Part shown: positions 1 through 8,469 of the stretch, one piece after another
Layout of the letters: each line of letters begins with the position of its first letter
How positions within the stretch are numbered: position 1 is the stretch's first letter
Source: CAYNUJ01 sp964573255
GTDB taxonomy: Bacteria > Bacteroidota > Ignavibacteria > Ignavibacteriales > Melioribacteraceae
Assembly: GCA_964573255.1 (NCBI GenBank)
Contig: CAZNJB010000023.1
Location: 1-57,606, forward strand
DNA length: 57,606 nucleotides
Direction: 5' to 3'
The notes under the pieces: model-generated
The model's input: the letters and a program-made list of their open reading frames with translations, nothing else
Databases searched by the model: none
Told to the model about the DNA's origin: nothing
Program-made: the position numbers and the translations under genes

Positions 1-518
1 GCATAGTCCAGACCATACCCTAGTACAAACTTATTAGGTATTTCAAATCCAATATAATCAATTTTCACATCATATTTAATGGCTTGGGGCTTGCAAAGCA
101 ACGAAACAAATTTAATACTGGCAGGATTGAACCTGCTCATTTCTTCTTTTATGAATTTAATAGAAAGCCCGGAATCCACTATATCTTCAACAATTACAAC
201 ATGCCGGTCGTTTATATCGGCATTTAATTCTTTCAGCAGTTTTACATTTCCAGATGAAATTTTAGCATCGCCGTAGCTGCTGAGTTTATAGAAATCTATT
301 TCGCAGTTCAAGTGTACTTGGCGTATCAAATCCGCCAGAAACAGAAAAGAACCGTTAAGTATTCCTATAAAAATTGGGAATTTACCATGATAATCATTTG
401 TTAACTGTTCACCCAATTCCTTTATTCTATTTTGAATTTTTTCTTCGGATAAGAAAGGCACAAATTTTTCGCTTCCAACCCAAATTTCGTCTTGTTCTAT
501 TGTTTTTAATTCACCCAT
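1..518 (-). CDS. hpt: Hypoxanthine phosphoribosyltransferase (3'-truncated by window edge)
   Basis: Purine salvage enzyme that transfers the phosphoribosyl group of PRPP to hypoxanthine or guanine, in the cytoplasm. I translated it from the minus strand, starting at the ATG at 518-516. The reading gives MGELKTIEQDEIW, then an ILNGSFLF segment, and the PRPP-binding loop VVIVEDIVDSGLS that is diagnostic of the HPRT family. About 172 residues are visible and the reading frame is still open at base 1, so only the extreme C-terminus is missing. The start overlaps the 3' end of tilS by 13 bases, which indicates translational coupling. The tilS-hpt pair is a widely conserved arrangement. Confidence 0.93.
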   Translation of the reverse strand, partial: MGELKTIEQDEIWVGSEKFVPFLSEEKIQNRIKELGEQLTNDYHGKFPIFIGILNGSFLFLADLIRQVHLNCEIDFYKLSSYGDAKISSGNVKLLKELNADINDRHVVIVEDIVDSGLSIKFIKEEMSRFNPASIKFVSLLCKPQAIKYDVKIDYIGFEIPNKFVLGYGLDY

Positions 519-1870
519 AATTTTATAACTCTTTTTGTGTTTTCCTTTATTTTGAACCGGTTATCGAGACGATGCCCGACAAGCCAGATAATTTTATTGT
601 TATTTATAAGAACCAATTGTTTTTTCCGCAGATTTGAGGGGATTTTGCTATCGGTTAAAAAGTCGGAGATTTTTTTTTGCCCTTTCATTCCCAAAGGGAA
701 GAACTTATCTCCTTCGGTCCAATTACGGATAATAAATTCGTCGGAAAGTTCATCCGCCGAAGCAAATTCCATATTCCTTTTTTCCGCGGGGAATTCAGTT
801 GGCAAATTGCTTTCTTCAATTTTCAATGAACCCAGCGGTGTCTCAATGCTTTCTCCAATTTTGAATCTCTTTTCAAAGAATTCATCTTCTGCATTGTTCG
901 AAATGTTAATGTAATCTCTTTCTCTGTAAACCACAATACCGCTTGAAAGTTCAAGTTTCTTACCTACTTGAGTACCAATTAATTTCAATAATAGACTTTT
1001 ATCGCTGAAATGAAATTCTTTCTTAAATTCTCTCATAAAAATGCGTTTTACCAATTCTATTACAGTATTTGTTCCGTAAACTTCAACAACTTTCAAATCA
1101 ATTTCAGCGCAATTGTCTTTGATTGTTACAAATTCTCTTTCAATACGGTTTAATATTTCATCCAGGGCTTCGGAAACGCCTCTTAGAATTTCTGAGTTTC
1201 TGAATACCGCATCTTCGAGTTTAGGGTTCAAATTCTCTTTTATTAAGGGAATTATATTATTACGAATAAAATTCCTCTGAAAAATGTTGTTCTTGTTAGA
1301 CGAATCAATCCGATATTCGATTCGGTTTCGGTTCAGATAATCGAGTATTTGTTCCTTGCCAATAGACAATATCGGCCGGATAATATTATCCCGGATAACT
1401 GGAATTCCGCTTAAGGCAGAAACTCCTTTCCCCTTGAATAAATTTAGAAGGACAGTTTCGGCATTATCGTCTATATTGTGGGCAGTTGCAATTTTATTGC
1501 AATTAAATTGCTTGGCAGTTTGCACTAAAGCTTTGTATCTCAATTCGCGGGCAGCTTCTTCCGTAGAAAGTGAGTTCTCTTTTGCAAAGGTTTTTACGTT
1601 TACCGACACAACTTTGAATTGGATATTTAAATTCTGGCAAATATTACTGCAAAAGAGTTCGTCACCGTCACTTTCTTCGCCACGCAAATTATGATTTACG
1701 TGAAGAGCAGCTATTTCAATATCAAATTCATCTTTGAATTTATTAAAATAATTAAGCATAAAAACAGAATCTGCGCCGCCGCTTAATGCAAGTAAAATTT
1801 TATCGCCCGCATTAATCAGACGATTAATCTTGATGAATTCTGTTACTTTATGTTCTAAATATCTGTCCAT
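506..1870 (-). CDS. tilS: tRNA(Ile)-lysidine synthase
   Basis: Converts C34 of the CAU anticodon of tRNA-Ile2 to lysidine using ATP and lysine, which switches the codon read from AUG to AUA; essential in most bacteria. The PP-loop ATPase signature SGGADS is at residues 30-35, followed by the NHNLRGEESDGDE region and the HNIDDNAETVLLNLFKG segment of the N-terminal domain. The C-terminal TilS domain (about residues 370-454) contains RNWTEGDKFFPLGMKG and KKISDFL. The length of 454 aa is normal for the long form. The ATG directly follows the greA stop codon with no gap, and the 3' end overlaps hpt, so greA, tilS and hpt are probably co-transcribed. Confidence 0.96.
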   Translation of the reverse strand: MDRYLEHKVTEFIKINRLINAGDKILLALSGGADSVFMLNYFNKFKDEFDIEIAALHVNHNLRGEESDGDELFCSNICQNLNIQFKVVSVNVKTFAKENSLSTEEAARELRYKALVQTAKQFNCNKIATAHNIDDNAETVLLNLFKGKGVSALSGIPVIRDNIIRPILSIGKEQILDYLNRNRIEYRIDSSNKNNIFQRNFIRNNIIPLIKENLNPKLEDAVFRNSEILRGVSEALDEILNRIEREFVTIKDNCAEIDLKVVEVYGTNTVIELVKRIFMREFKKEFHFSDKSLLLKLIGTQVGKKLELSSGIVVYRERDYINISNNAEDEFFEKRFKIGESIETPLGSLKIEESNLPTEFPAEKRNMEFASADELSDEFIIRNWTEGDKFFPLGMKGQKKISDFLTDSKIPSNLRKKQLVLINNNKIIWLVGHRLDNRFKIKENTKRVIKLWVN

Positions 1871-2341
1871 TTATTCGATTTCGAGGATCTCAAACTGAAT
1901 TAAGCCGGCTGGAACTTTAGCATCGACTACATCTCCTTTTTTGGCACCCATCAATGCTTTACCAACAGGTGATTCGAAAGAGATTTTTCCATTGGCTAAA
2001 TTCGCTTCTTCCGGAGATACTATTGTATATTTAAAAATTTTATTCATTTTCAGGTTTTTAATAGTAACTGTAGAAAGTATGCCGACCTCTCCAGCGGGAA
2101 CACTGGATTTATCGATCACCCTAGCTTTGGAGAGCATTTCTTCCAACTTACTTATTCTTAATTCGAGAAGTCCTTGTGCATCCTTAGCGGCATCATATTC
2201 TGCATTTTCGGAAAGATCGCCGTGCGAACGAGCTTCAGCAATCCTTTGCGCCATTTCTTTTCTGCCTCTGGTCTTAAGGTCGTTCAGTTCCTTCTCTAAT
2301 TCGTGGAGTCGCTCTTTACTTAAATAAACAAAATTCGACAA
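1871..2341 (-). CDS. greA: Transcription elongation factor GreA (TTG start)
   Basis: Rescues backtracked RNA polymerase by stimulating cleavage of the nascent RNA in the secondary channel. The N-terminal coiled coil carries the acidic tip motif in ARSHGDLSENAEYDAAK, and the C-terminal FKBP-like domain has SPVGKALMGAKKGDVV. An ATG lies further upstream at 2392, but it sits inside a hairpin. The true start is more likely the TTG at 2341-2339: it is preceded by a near-perfect ribosome binding site (AGGAGGAG, about 4 bases away) and gives a protein of 156 aa, the usual GreA length. The stop abuts the tilS start. Confidence 0.95.
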   Translation of the reverse strand: MSNFVYLSKERLHELEKELNDLKTRGRKEMAQRIAEARSHGDLSENAEYDAAKDAQGLLELRISKLEEMLSKARVIDKSSVPAGEVGILSTVTIKNLKMNKIFKYTIVSPEEANLANGKISFESPVGKALMGAKKGDVVDAKVPAGLIQFEILEIE

Positions 2342-2372
2342 CTTTCTCCTCCTGTTTTTTTTGTGGATATAT

Positions 2373-2405
2373 AAAAGAAAATGCCACCGCATTTCTGCAG
2401 TGGCA
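2373..2405 (-). terminator. Terminator-like hairpin in the greA leader
   Basis: On the minus strand an arm TGCCAC..TGC pairs with GCA..GTGGCA (forward 2382-2391 and 2396-2405), giving nine pairs with one internal mismatch and a four-base loop. It is followed by TTTTCTTTT, as in an intrinsic terminator. It lies about 40 bases upstream of the greA TTG. It could end the NUDIX transcript, whose stop is about 260 bases upstream, or act as an attenuator in the greA leader. Confidence 0.6.
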
Positions 2406-2665
2406 CACCGAAATCTAATGAATTAATCATTAGTTTTCAAGGGTACAAATGCGTTTTGTGAATTCCAATACATCTACGTTCCGAATGTTAAATCATTCAG
2501 CGAATCTATTGATGCTATTCATAAGAATATATTTGTTCTTCTTACAAGAATAAGGAGTAATCTGAGAATAGAAATTCTAATTAGTGTGATCCGAGAACTT
2601 TCTGCGTATAATATAAAAAAAAAGAAAAGTTTTCTTATGAACGAAAATTAAATACTAATTTTCAG
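2406..2665. other. Non-coding stretch upstream of greA
   Basis: With the leader up to 2341 this makes about 324 bases without a gene. It is AT-rich and has no convincing open frame on either strand. It is presumably the site of the greA promoter and the 3' end of the NUDIX transcript. Apart from the hairpin at 2373-2405 I see nothing recognisable in it. Confidence 0.5.
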
Positions 2666-3322
2666 CTACCTAAGTTTTCCTACAAATTCGTTTATTAATT
2701 TTGCGGTTAATCCCCATACAACTTCGCCTCTTGCGGGATAAACAAGCACAGTATGATCTCTTATCGTCCATTTATTGTGATAGCGTTTGGGCAAATTCAA
2801 TTTTTCCGCCGGGAAAAGTTCTATTTTTTCTCCCTTTTTATTATAAGTGTACGGTTTAATTTCAGCTCGCAACTTGTATTCAACAGGCGGGTTTTCTTCA
2901 AAAAAAGAGACGGGAATGGTAAATACTTTTTCAACTTCCTTGTCATCGAAGTTTATTTGAGATAAATCGCTAAAATTCATCTTTCCCACATAGGTATGAA
3001 CAATCACGCCTAGAGGATTAATAAGTATTCCCAACTTAAATTTAATCTCAAAACTATCTTCATCTATTCCCAATTCTTCTACTGTTTCGCGTATTGCGGT
3101 ATCGAGTGGAGATTTATCTTTTGCATCAATTTGACCTCCGGGAAAACTTACTTCGCCGCCTTGCCTGATATTTTGCGCTCTTTTTTCGAAAAGAAAATGC
3201 AGCTCATCCTTTATTTTAATTAAAGGCATCATTACCGCTGACTCCAGATAATCTCCTTCGGGTAAAATACGGCATTCACTACTTAATTTGTTCTTTATTT
3301 CAATTAGTTGTTCCAGCTTCAT
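2666..3322 (-). CDS. NUDIX hydrolase, CoA pyrophosphatase-like
   Basis: Predicted to hydrolyse a nucleoside diphosphate linked to another moiety; within the NUDIX superfamily it most resembles the NudL/CoA pyrophosphatase group. The Nudix box runs from about residue 62 to 85: GGQIDAKDKSPLDTA followed by the metal-binding core RETVEELG. It is preceded by RQGGEVSFPGG, typical of the CoA-type subgroup. The first Nudix-box Glu position is not Glu here, as is common in this subgroup. The length is 218 aa. The start has no strong Shine-Dalgarno sequence. The gene stands alone between the secreted-protein gene and greA. Substrate assignment is inference from the subgroup motif. Confidence 0.85.
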   Translation of the reverse strand: MKLEQLIEIKNKLSSECRILPEGDYLESAVMMPLIKIKDELHFLFEKRAQNIRQGGEVSFPGGQIDAKDKSPLDTAIRETVEELGIDEDSFEIKFKLGILINPLGVIVHTYVGKMNFSDLSQINFDDKEVEKVFTIPVSFFEENPPVEYKLRAEIKPYTYNKKGEKIELFPAEKLNLPKRYHNKWTIRDHTVLVYPARGEVVWGLTAKLINEFVGKLR

Positions 3323-3660
3323 CTTATTATTGCTTTACTTTTGAACTTTACAATGGTTTGCTAATTTAAACGAATATTACTTAGAATCAAATTAGTATTT
3401 CTTCCCTTTCTATTTTGATTAGTCGGATTAACTCTTGATTATAACTTGTATCTTGCTTAAGCCGTGAAAAGATTTTAAGAGTAAATTGAGATCAGATTGT
3501 TTTATAAAATTATACTTCCTTTCGAAAGGGCAACATTTCTTCGATTGTGCAATTTACACAATCGAAGAAATTTAAGAAGATTGTATACATCCCTTCACAA
3601 GCGATCAACAGACATTTTACAATATATACAAGTCATCTTTAGTCGCGATACAAGGAGATA
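3323..3660. other. Non-coding gap with two palindromes
   Basis: 338 bases between the NUDIX start and the stop of the 860-residue secreted protein. It contains a perfect 12-base palindrome (CCTTTCGAAAGG, 3518-3529) and next to it a perfect 15-bp inverted repeat (3535-3571, listed separately). No convincing gene is visible. Confidence 0.6.
3535..3571. repeat. Perfect 15-bp inverted repeat, possible terminator of the secreted-protein gene
   Basis: Arms ATTTCTTCGATTGTG (3535-3549) and CACAATCGAAGAAAT (3557-3571) are perfectly complementary around a seven-base loop. On the minus strand it lies about 90 bases downstream of the 860-residue protein's stop codon, where a transcription terminator would sit. 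No clear T-run follows the arm, so it may instead be an mRNA 3'-end stabilising stem. Confidence 0.55.
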
Positions 3661-6243
3661 CTATTTTAACAGCATCATTTTTCTGCTTTCGACGAAGTTA
3701 CCGGTCGACAGTCGATAAATATAAATACCACTCGATAACCCTGCAGCATTAAACTCATAATTATGCTCACCGGCCGGAAGTTGACCATTTACCAACTCAA
3801 CCACTTCTCTACCCAATGCATCGTATACAGTTAGACTAACATGTTCGGCTTTGGGAAGATAAAAAGAAATATTAGTACTTGGGTTAAAGGGGTTAGGATA
3901 GTTTTGCCTTAAAGCAAAAGTTTGAGGTACATTTTCAATTTCATCAACTCCAGTCAATTCACTAAAAGTAGCCTTAAACATTCCACGCCCGTGAGTAGCT
4001 GCAAAAATTGCATCGTCTAAAACCCTATAATCCAAATCGGCTACTACAACATTCGGCAATCCATTGTTGCGTGCAAACCAATTTGCACCATTATCCATTG
4101 TAAGAAATACTCCGAGATCCGTTCCCACTAGAATTATATTATCGTCCTGTTGACTTATGAATACCGAATTAACAGGAATATTTGGAAGGTTTCCGGAAAT
4201 GTTATTCCAGCTAGCACCGCCGTTAGTGGTTTTGAAAACTTTCATCCCATTACTATAACCGGAAAAAACTGCAACTGCAGTCTGACTGGAAGACCAGGAA
4301 ACTCTAATTTTAGTACAGTATAAATTCGGTAATCCACTGCTTATGTCTGTCCAATTTGCACCGTTATCCGTAGTTACCTGAACAACACCGTTAGAACAAC
4401 CGACGTAAATTACATTTGAGTTACCGGGTGCAACTGTCAGCGTAGAGATTGTAGCTCCCGAAGAACCGCTCCCTTCCGTGGTTAAGTCACCACTGATTGC
4501 ACTCCAAAGAGTTCCTCCGTTAGTTGTTTTGTAAACTTTGTATGTACCGGCAATTAAATTCTGTGGGTTGTTGATATCCATTTCGAAAGGTGCTATAAAT
4601 TGAACCCGATCTGTAGTACCATCCCAGAATTCTGATCCAGCCGGGATACCGTTCATAATTTTGTTAAATGTGTTACCGCCGTCGGTTGATTTATAAAGGG
4701 CAAGATTAACATACTCCATAAAAATAATATCAGGATTATTAAAATTAACTTCCGTTGCACCACCGTCACCACCAAGAATAGTGTTCCATGAAGATGAACC
4801 GCTCGACTTCAACGTGCCGTTATCTTGAGTTCCGCCATAAAAATTATCGGACATCTGATCCACAGCACCGTAATAAAATTGGGTTACAGCCAAACCATTA
4901 TTTTTTGCGGTCCAAGTGCCTCCCCTGTCGGTACTTTTATACACACCGCCATCAGTTCCCAAATAAATAACATTCGAATTATTCGGATCGAAAGTAATTG
5001 AATGATGATCAGCGTGAACAAATTGATATCCGGAAGCTGAATACCAGTTTGTAACTTGCTTCCAAGTATTACCATTGTCTGTCGATTTCCAAAAATCAAT
5101 TCCGCCTGCATAAACTTTTTGCGGATCGTCAGGATCAACGGCTAAAATATTATTGTACCACCCTTGACTTCCAGCGTAATTATCAGAGCCTGTAAAATTC
5201 GGACCGGGAACCGTTACATTGCTCCAATTATCACCGCCGTCCGTTGAATAAGAAATTTTTCCCACTCCACTGGTATTTAGATCCATAAAAGCCGCATATA
5301 CAACATTGGGATTAGAAGGCGCAACGGCAATTTCAATTCTTCCATGATTTGGATGAGACAAATTACTGTCGAAAGTTGCACCGCTGTTTGTGCTTCTATA
5401 AATAACTGATTCATTAAACATTCCAAACGAAGCAAAGATTTTAGATGGAGAAGTAGGGGCAATTTCAATATCCGTACAATGCACATTTCCGTTATTTTGC
5501 CCTTTAATAACAGCAGTAAAACTTAATCCTCCGTCGGTCGATTTGAACAGCCCTTTTCGAGTTGCAGCCCAGAACGTGTTTGTTGTCGGGTCAATTACTA
5601 ATTTATTTACATAATAAAAATCTGAATTATCTGTGGATTTTAATCTTATCCAAGTAGAACCCCCGTCGGTAGTTTTAAAAATTCCTTCTCCTCTCTTGGC
5701 ATCGTAATTAAAGAACCCTTCGCCAGTGCCTGCATAAATTATATTTGGATTATTTGGATCCATCACCATAGAACAAACCGCAAGATTTTCCATATCATCT
5801 TTTAACGGAAACCAAGAATTTCCGCCATTAGTAGATTTCCACACTCCGCCGCTTACCGAACCTGCATAAATTCTATTAGAATTACTATGGTCAACAATAA
5901 CAACTCGAATTCTTCCGCCAATATTATCAGGGCCCAACTCCGTCCAGCTACCCACATTAGAATTATTTTGTTTTTCCAGAACATTAAATTTTTGAATATG
6001 TTTCATCGCCTCTCTGCGCCAGTTTTCTGGAATCTTACCATTAGGATACGCCCTTTGTTTATAATAATATTCCATCGCTCCCGTAGGGTCTCCGAATGTA
6101 GGTGCGGCATGTTTCTTCTTTTCAATTTTCATTTTCAAAAATGAATTTTCATTTTCAACATTTTCAAAGATTGTTTCGAAGAAAAGGGAGAAGATTACAG
6201 CGGTTATTACAAATAATATATTTATACTCTTTCTTCCGTTCAT
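3661..6243 (-). CDS. Large secreted Asp-box beta-propeller protein with type IX sorting domain
   Basis: 860-residue exported protein. An N-terminal hydrophobic segment (about residues 7-23) serves as signal peptide. The body carries about 12 Asp-box/BNR-like motifs of the form STDGGxTW (for example STNGGNSW, TTDGGSTW, STDNGNTW, STDRGGTW, TTNGGASW), spaced as in sortilin/VPS10-like or sialidase-like propellers. No sialidase catalytic residues could be assigned. The C-terminal 80 residues form a sorting domain: LRQNYPNPFNPST, then ALGREVVEL and a GIYIYRL ending, the kind used by the type IX secretion system in this lineage. A GGGAG ribosome site eight bases ahead supports the ATG. It follows the small lipoprotein gene by four bases. 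The ligand is unknown. Confidence 0.88.
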   Translation of the reverse strand: MNGRKSINILFVITAVIFSLFFETIFENVENENSFLKMKIEKKKHAAPTFGDPTGAMEYYYKQRAYPNGKIPENWRREAMKHIQKFNVLEKQNNSNVGSWTELGPDNIGGRIRVVIVDHSNSNRIYAGSVSGGVWKSTNGGNSWFPLKDDMENLAVCSMVMDPNNPNIIYAGTGEGFFNYDAKRGEGIFKTTDGGSTWIRLKSTDNSDFYYVNKLVIDPTTNTFWAATRKGLFKSTDGGLSFTAVIKGQNNGNVHCTDIEIAPTSPSKIFASFGMFNESVIYRSTNSGATFDSNLSHPNHGRIEIAVAPSNPNVVYAAFMDLNTSGVGKISYSTDGGDNWSNVTVPGPNFTGSDNYAGSQGWYNNILAVDPDDPQKVYAGGIDFWKSTDNGNTWKQVTNWYSASGYQFVHADHHSITFDPNNSNVIYLGTDGGVYKSTDRGGTWTAKNNGLAVTQFYYGAVDQMSDNFYGGTQDNGTLKSSGSSSWNTILGGDGGATEVNFNNPDIIFMEYVNLALYKSTDGGNTFNKIMNGIPAGSEFWDGTTDRVQFIAPFEMDINNPQNLIAGTYKVYKTTNGGTLWSAISGDLTTEGSGSSGATISTLTVAPGNSNVIYVGCSNGVVQVTTDNGANWTDISSGLPNLYCTKIRVSWSSSQTAVAVFSGYSNGMKVFKTTNGGASWNNISGNLPNIPVNSVFISQQDDNIILVGTDLGVFLTMDNGANWFARNNGLPNVVVADLDYRVLDDAIFAATHGRGMFKATFSELTGVDEIENVPQTFALRQNYPNPFNPSTNISFYLPKAEHVSLTVYDALGREVVELVNGQLPAGEHNYEFNAAGLSSGIYIYRLSTGNFVESRKMMLLK

Positions 6244-6247
6244 TTTT

Positions 6248-6673
6248 TCACTCCCATTGTAATACTTTGTTGATTAACCAGCCGTCTTTTCCACTATAGG
6301 TAATTTCCAAGTTAATTTTATCGCCCTTATTTAAAGAAGCTAATTCTCTTAATTTCATATTCTTTTCATTGTTAAATGGATTGCCTAATGGGTCTAAAGA
6401 ATAATTCGGTTTCAATTTATACGTTTCTCCAGCTACTGCAATACTTTCATAATTAGAATTTTCTTTAACTTCCAGGGCTCTAATTTTTAAAATGAAATCC
6501 CTCTCATCTTTATTCAAAACCTCTAATATTTCAGCTTTAACAATAGATTTGTTCATTACAATCGCCTGCGGACCCTTGTTCGGAGGGACAGGTTGGACTT
6601 TCGAATTGGATTCTTCTTTTGCGCAGGAAATTAACAACACAACCAGCAGGAAAGTTGAAAATATATTTTTCAC
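6248..6673 (-). CDS. Small lipoprotein, uncharacterised (GTG start)
   Basis: 141-residue protein beginning at GTG, with AGGG about eight bases upstream. A short N-terminal hydrophobic stretch ends in a lipobox-like LLISC, so Cys17 is the expected lipidation site. The remainder is charged, with Lys/Glu-rich segments and a possible OB-like or beta-rich C-terminal half ('KGDKINLEITYSGKDGWLI'). I do not recognise a family. Its stop lies four bases ahead of the large secreted propeller gene, so the two are probably co-expressed and may work together at the cell surface. Confidence 0.7.
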   Translation of the reverse strand: MKNIFSTFLLVVLLISCAKEESNSKVQPVPPNKGPQAIVMNKSIVKAEILEVLNKDERDFILKIRALEVKENSNYESIAVAGETYKLKPNYSLDPLGNPFNNEKNMKLRELASLNKGDKINLEITYSGKDGWLINKVLQWE

Positions 6674-6969
6674 TTTTTAGCCCTAAAAATGATAAATTCG
6701 AATAGATATTACAGAAAGTAAGCCAGAAATTCAACCTAGTCATTATATTATGTGATAAACAACAACTTTATTTCAATCATTATATACAATAAATTTCTAT
6801 TTGCCACTATTTGAGTTAATTTTCAAGTGTAATTTAATCCGCTTAACTTATTAAAAAATACAGTATAAGAGTACAATTTACTAAGCAGACATGGAAATTG
6901 AATCCTAACAAATTTATAATCACACTATCATTTTATCATTTATCATATTCAAATAAATTAGATTGATTT

Positions 6970-6985
6970 ACGTTATTGATAACGT
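6970..6985. promoter_or_regulatory. Operator-like inverted repeat upstream of pepP
   Basis: ACGTTAT, a two-base spacer and ATAACGT form a perfect dyad, about 46 bases upstream of the putative -7 element of pepP. The size and symmetry suit a dimeric regulator, but no regulator is encoded nearby. Confidence 0.35.
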
Positions 6986-7030
6986 TATTTTTGTTGTTTT
7001 TTCAATTTATGATAAACTTTTTTAATTCAT

Positions 7031-7038
7031 TATATTTG
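7031..7038 (+). promoter_or_regulatory. Bacteroidota-type -7 element of the pepP promoter
   Basis: TATATTTG matches the TAnnTTTG consensus of the primary sigma factor in Bacteroidota, 32 bases upstream of the pepP ATG. A partial -33 match (TTTA) lies 21 bases further upstream. Confidence 0.45.
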
Positions 7039-7070
7039 TCTCAAAAACAAATAATAACTCGGAGTTTAAT

Positions 7071-8459
7071 ATGTTTGCACCTGATATTTATATAACCCGG
7101 AGAAAGAAATTAGTAGAAAGTGTTTCTTCCGGAATAATTTTTTTCCCGGGTAACTTTGAATCACCTATGAACTATCCATCGAATGTGTATAAGTTTCGAC
7201 AAGACAGTAATTTCCTCTATTATTTTGGATTGGATGAACCAAACGTTTACGGAATAATTGACGTAGATAATAATGAATCGATTTTATTTGTCGATAAAAG
7301 AGAAGTGGATGAAATTGTATGGAGCGGACCCGATAAAGCTCCAGAGGAAAAAGCCTCTTTGATTGGTGCAAATAAAGTTTTACCGACTAGTGAACTCGAA
7401 AATTATTTCAGGAAAGAAATACATACCGGAAGAAAAGTTCATTTCCTTCCGCAATACAGAGCCGAAACAAAATTAATGTTTGCTTCTTGGCTTGGTTTAC
7501 GGCCATCCAGAATAAATGATTACGCATCTGAAGAATTGATTAAATCAGTTGTCGCTCAACGGTCTGTTAAATCCGAAGAGGAAATCGCTGAAATCGAATC
7601 TGCTTTGAGTATAAGTTACGAAATGAATATACTCGCAATGAAAATGACTCAACCCGGAATGTTGGAACGTGAAATTTTCGGCGCTGTTGAAGGAATAGCT
7701 CTCGGATCGGGTAACGGTGTTTCGTTTCCCGTAATCTTTTCTGTTCACGGTGAAACTCTTCACAATCCTTTTCATAATAATGAGATGAAAGACGGTGATT
7801 TGGTTGTGCTCGATTCCGGTGCGGAATCTTTGGAACATTATGCAAGCGATATTACCAGAACCTTTCCCGTTAACGGCAAATTTACCGACAAACAAAAAGC
7901 CATTTACGAAACCGTTCTTAATGCTCAATTAGCAGCAATAGATATGGTTAAACCAGGAGTTTATAATAAGGACATCCATCTAAAAGCTGCCGAAGTTATA
8001 ACGGAAGGATTAAAAAGCGTTGGCTTGATGAAAGGGAACACTCAAGATGCAGTAAACGAAGGTGCTCATGCATTATTCTTCCCTCATGGTTTGGGACATA
8101 TGCTCGGATTGGATGTTCACGATATGGAAGGTCTCGGAGAAAATTTCGTCGGCTATAACGATGAAATTAAAAGAAGTTCACAATTTGGATTGGCTTATTT
8201 ACGCCTAGCTAAAAAACACCAGCCGGGATTTGTTTTTACAATTGAACCTGGAATCTATTTTATCCCCGCATTAATTGACCAATGGCAGAAAGAAAAGAAA
8301 CTTGCAGATTTTATCAACTACGATAAAATAAATGATTACTTGGACTTCGGTGGAATAAGAATAGAAGATAATATTCTTGTTACCGATGACGGTCATCGTG
8401 TTCTCGGCAAACCAATACCAAAAACAGTTGAAGAAATTGAAGAAGCTTGTTCAAATTGA
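7071..8459 (+). CDS. pepP: Xaa-Pro aminopeptidase (M24B)
   Basis: Metallo-aminopeptidase that removes the N-terminal residue ahead of proline. The N-terminal creatinase-like domain (YPSNVYKFRQDSNFLYYFG) is followed by the pita-bread catalytic domain. The five metal ligands are visible: Asp in VVLDSGAE (about 247) and in SDITRTF (about 259), His in FPHGLGHMLG (about 339), Glu in TIEPGIYF (about 389) and Glu in RIEDNILV (about 430). The length of 462 aa is normal. A GGAG ribosome site precedes the ATG. The FAD dehydrogenase gene follows 10 bases downstream, so the two are probably co-transcribed. Confidence 0.95.
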   Translation: MFAPDIYITRRKKLVESVSSGIIFFPGNFESPMNYPSNVYKFRQDSNFLYYFGLDEPNVYGIIDVDNNESILFVDKREVDEIVWSGPDKAPEEKASLIGANKVLPTSELENYFRKEIHTGRKVHFLPQYRAETKLMFASWLGLRPSRINDYASEELIKSVVAQRSVKSEEEIAEIESALSISYEMNILAMKMTQPGMLEREIFGAVEGIALGSGNGVSFPVIFSVHGETLHNPFHNNEMKDGDLVVLDSGAESLEHYASDITRTFPVNGKFTDKQKAIYETVLNAQLAAIDMVKPGVYNKDIHLKAAEVITEGLKSVGLMKGNTQDAVNEGAHALFFPHGLGHMLGLDVHDMEGLGENFVGYNDEIKRSSQFGLAYLRLAKKHQPGFVFTIEPGIYFIPALIDQWQKEKKLADFINYDKINDYLDFGGIRIEDNILVTDDGHRVLGKPIPKTVEEIEEACSN

Positions 8460-8469
8460 AAATTGATCT

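Larger units (their letters stand above)
6674..7070. other. Divergent intergenic region between the lipoprotein and pepP genes
   Basis: 397 AT-rich bases separating two divergent transcription units. It must contain both promoters. A 7-bp inverted repeat (6970-6985) and a Bacteroidota-type -7 element (7031-7038) are listed separately. I see no small gene or structured RNA in the remainder. Confidence 0.6.

Noticed and set aside
79..276. Plus-strand frame antisense to hpt
   Set aside because: The minus strand carries a clear HPRT with the PRPP loop; the plus frame is its shadow.
6102..6299. Plus-strand frame across the lipoprotein/propeller junction
   Set aside because: Phe/Arg-rich shadow product; the minus-strand genes explain the region.
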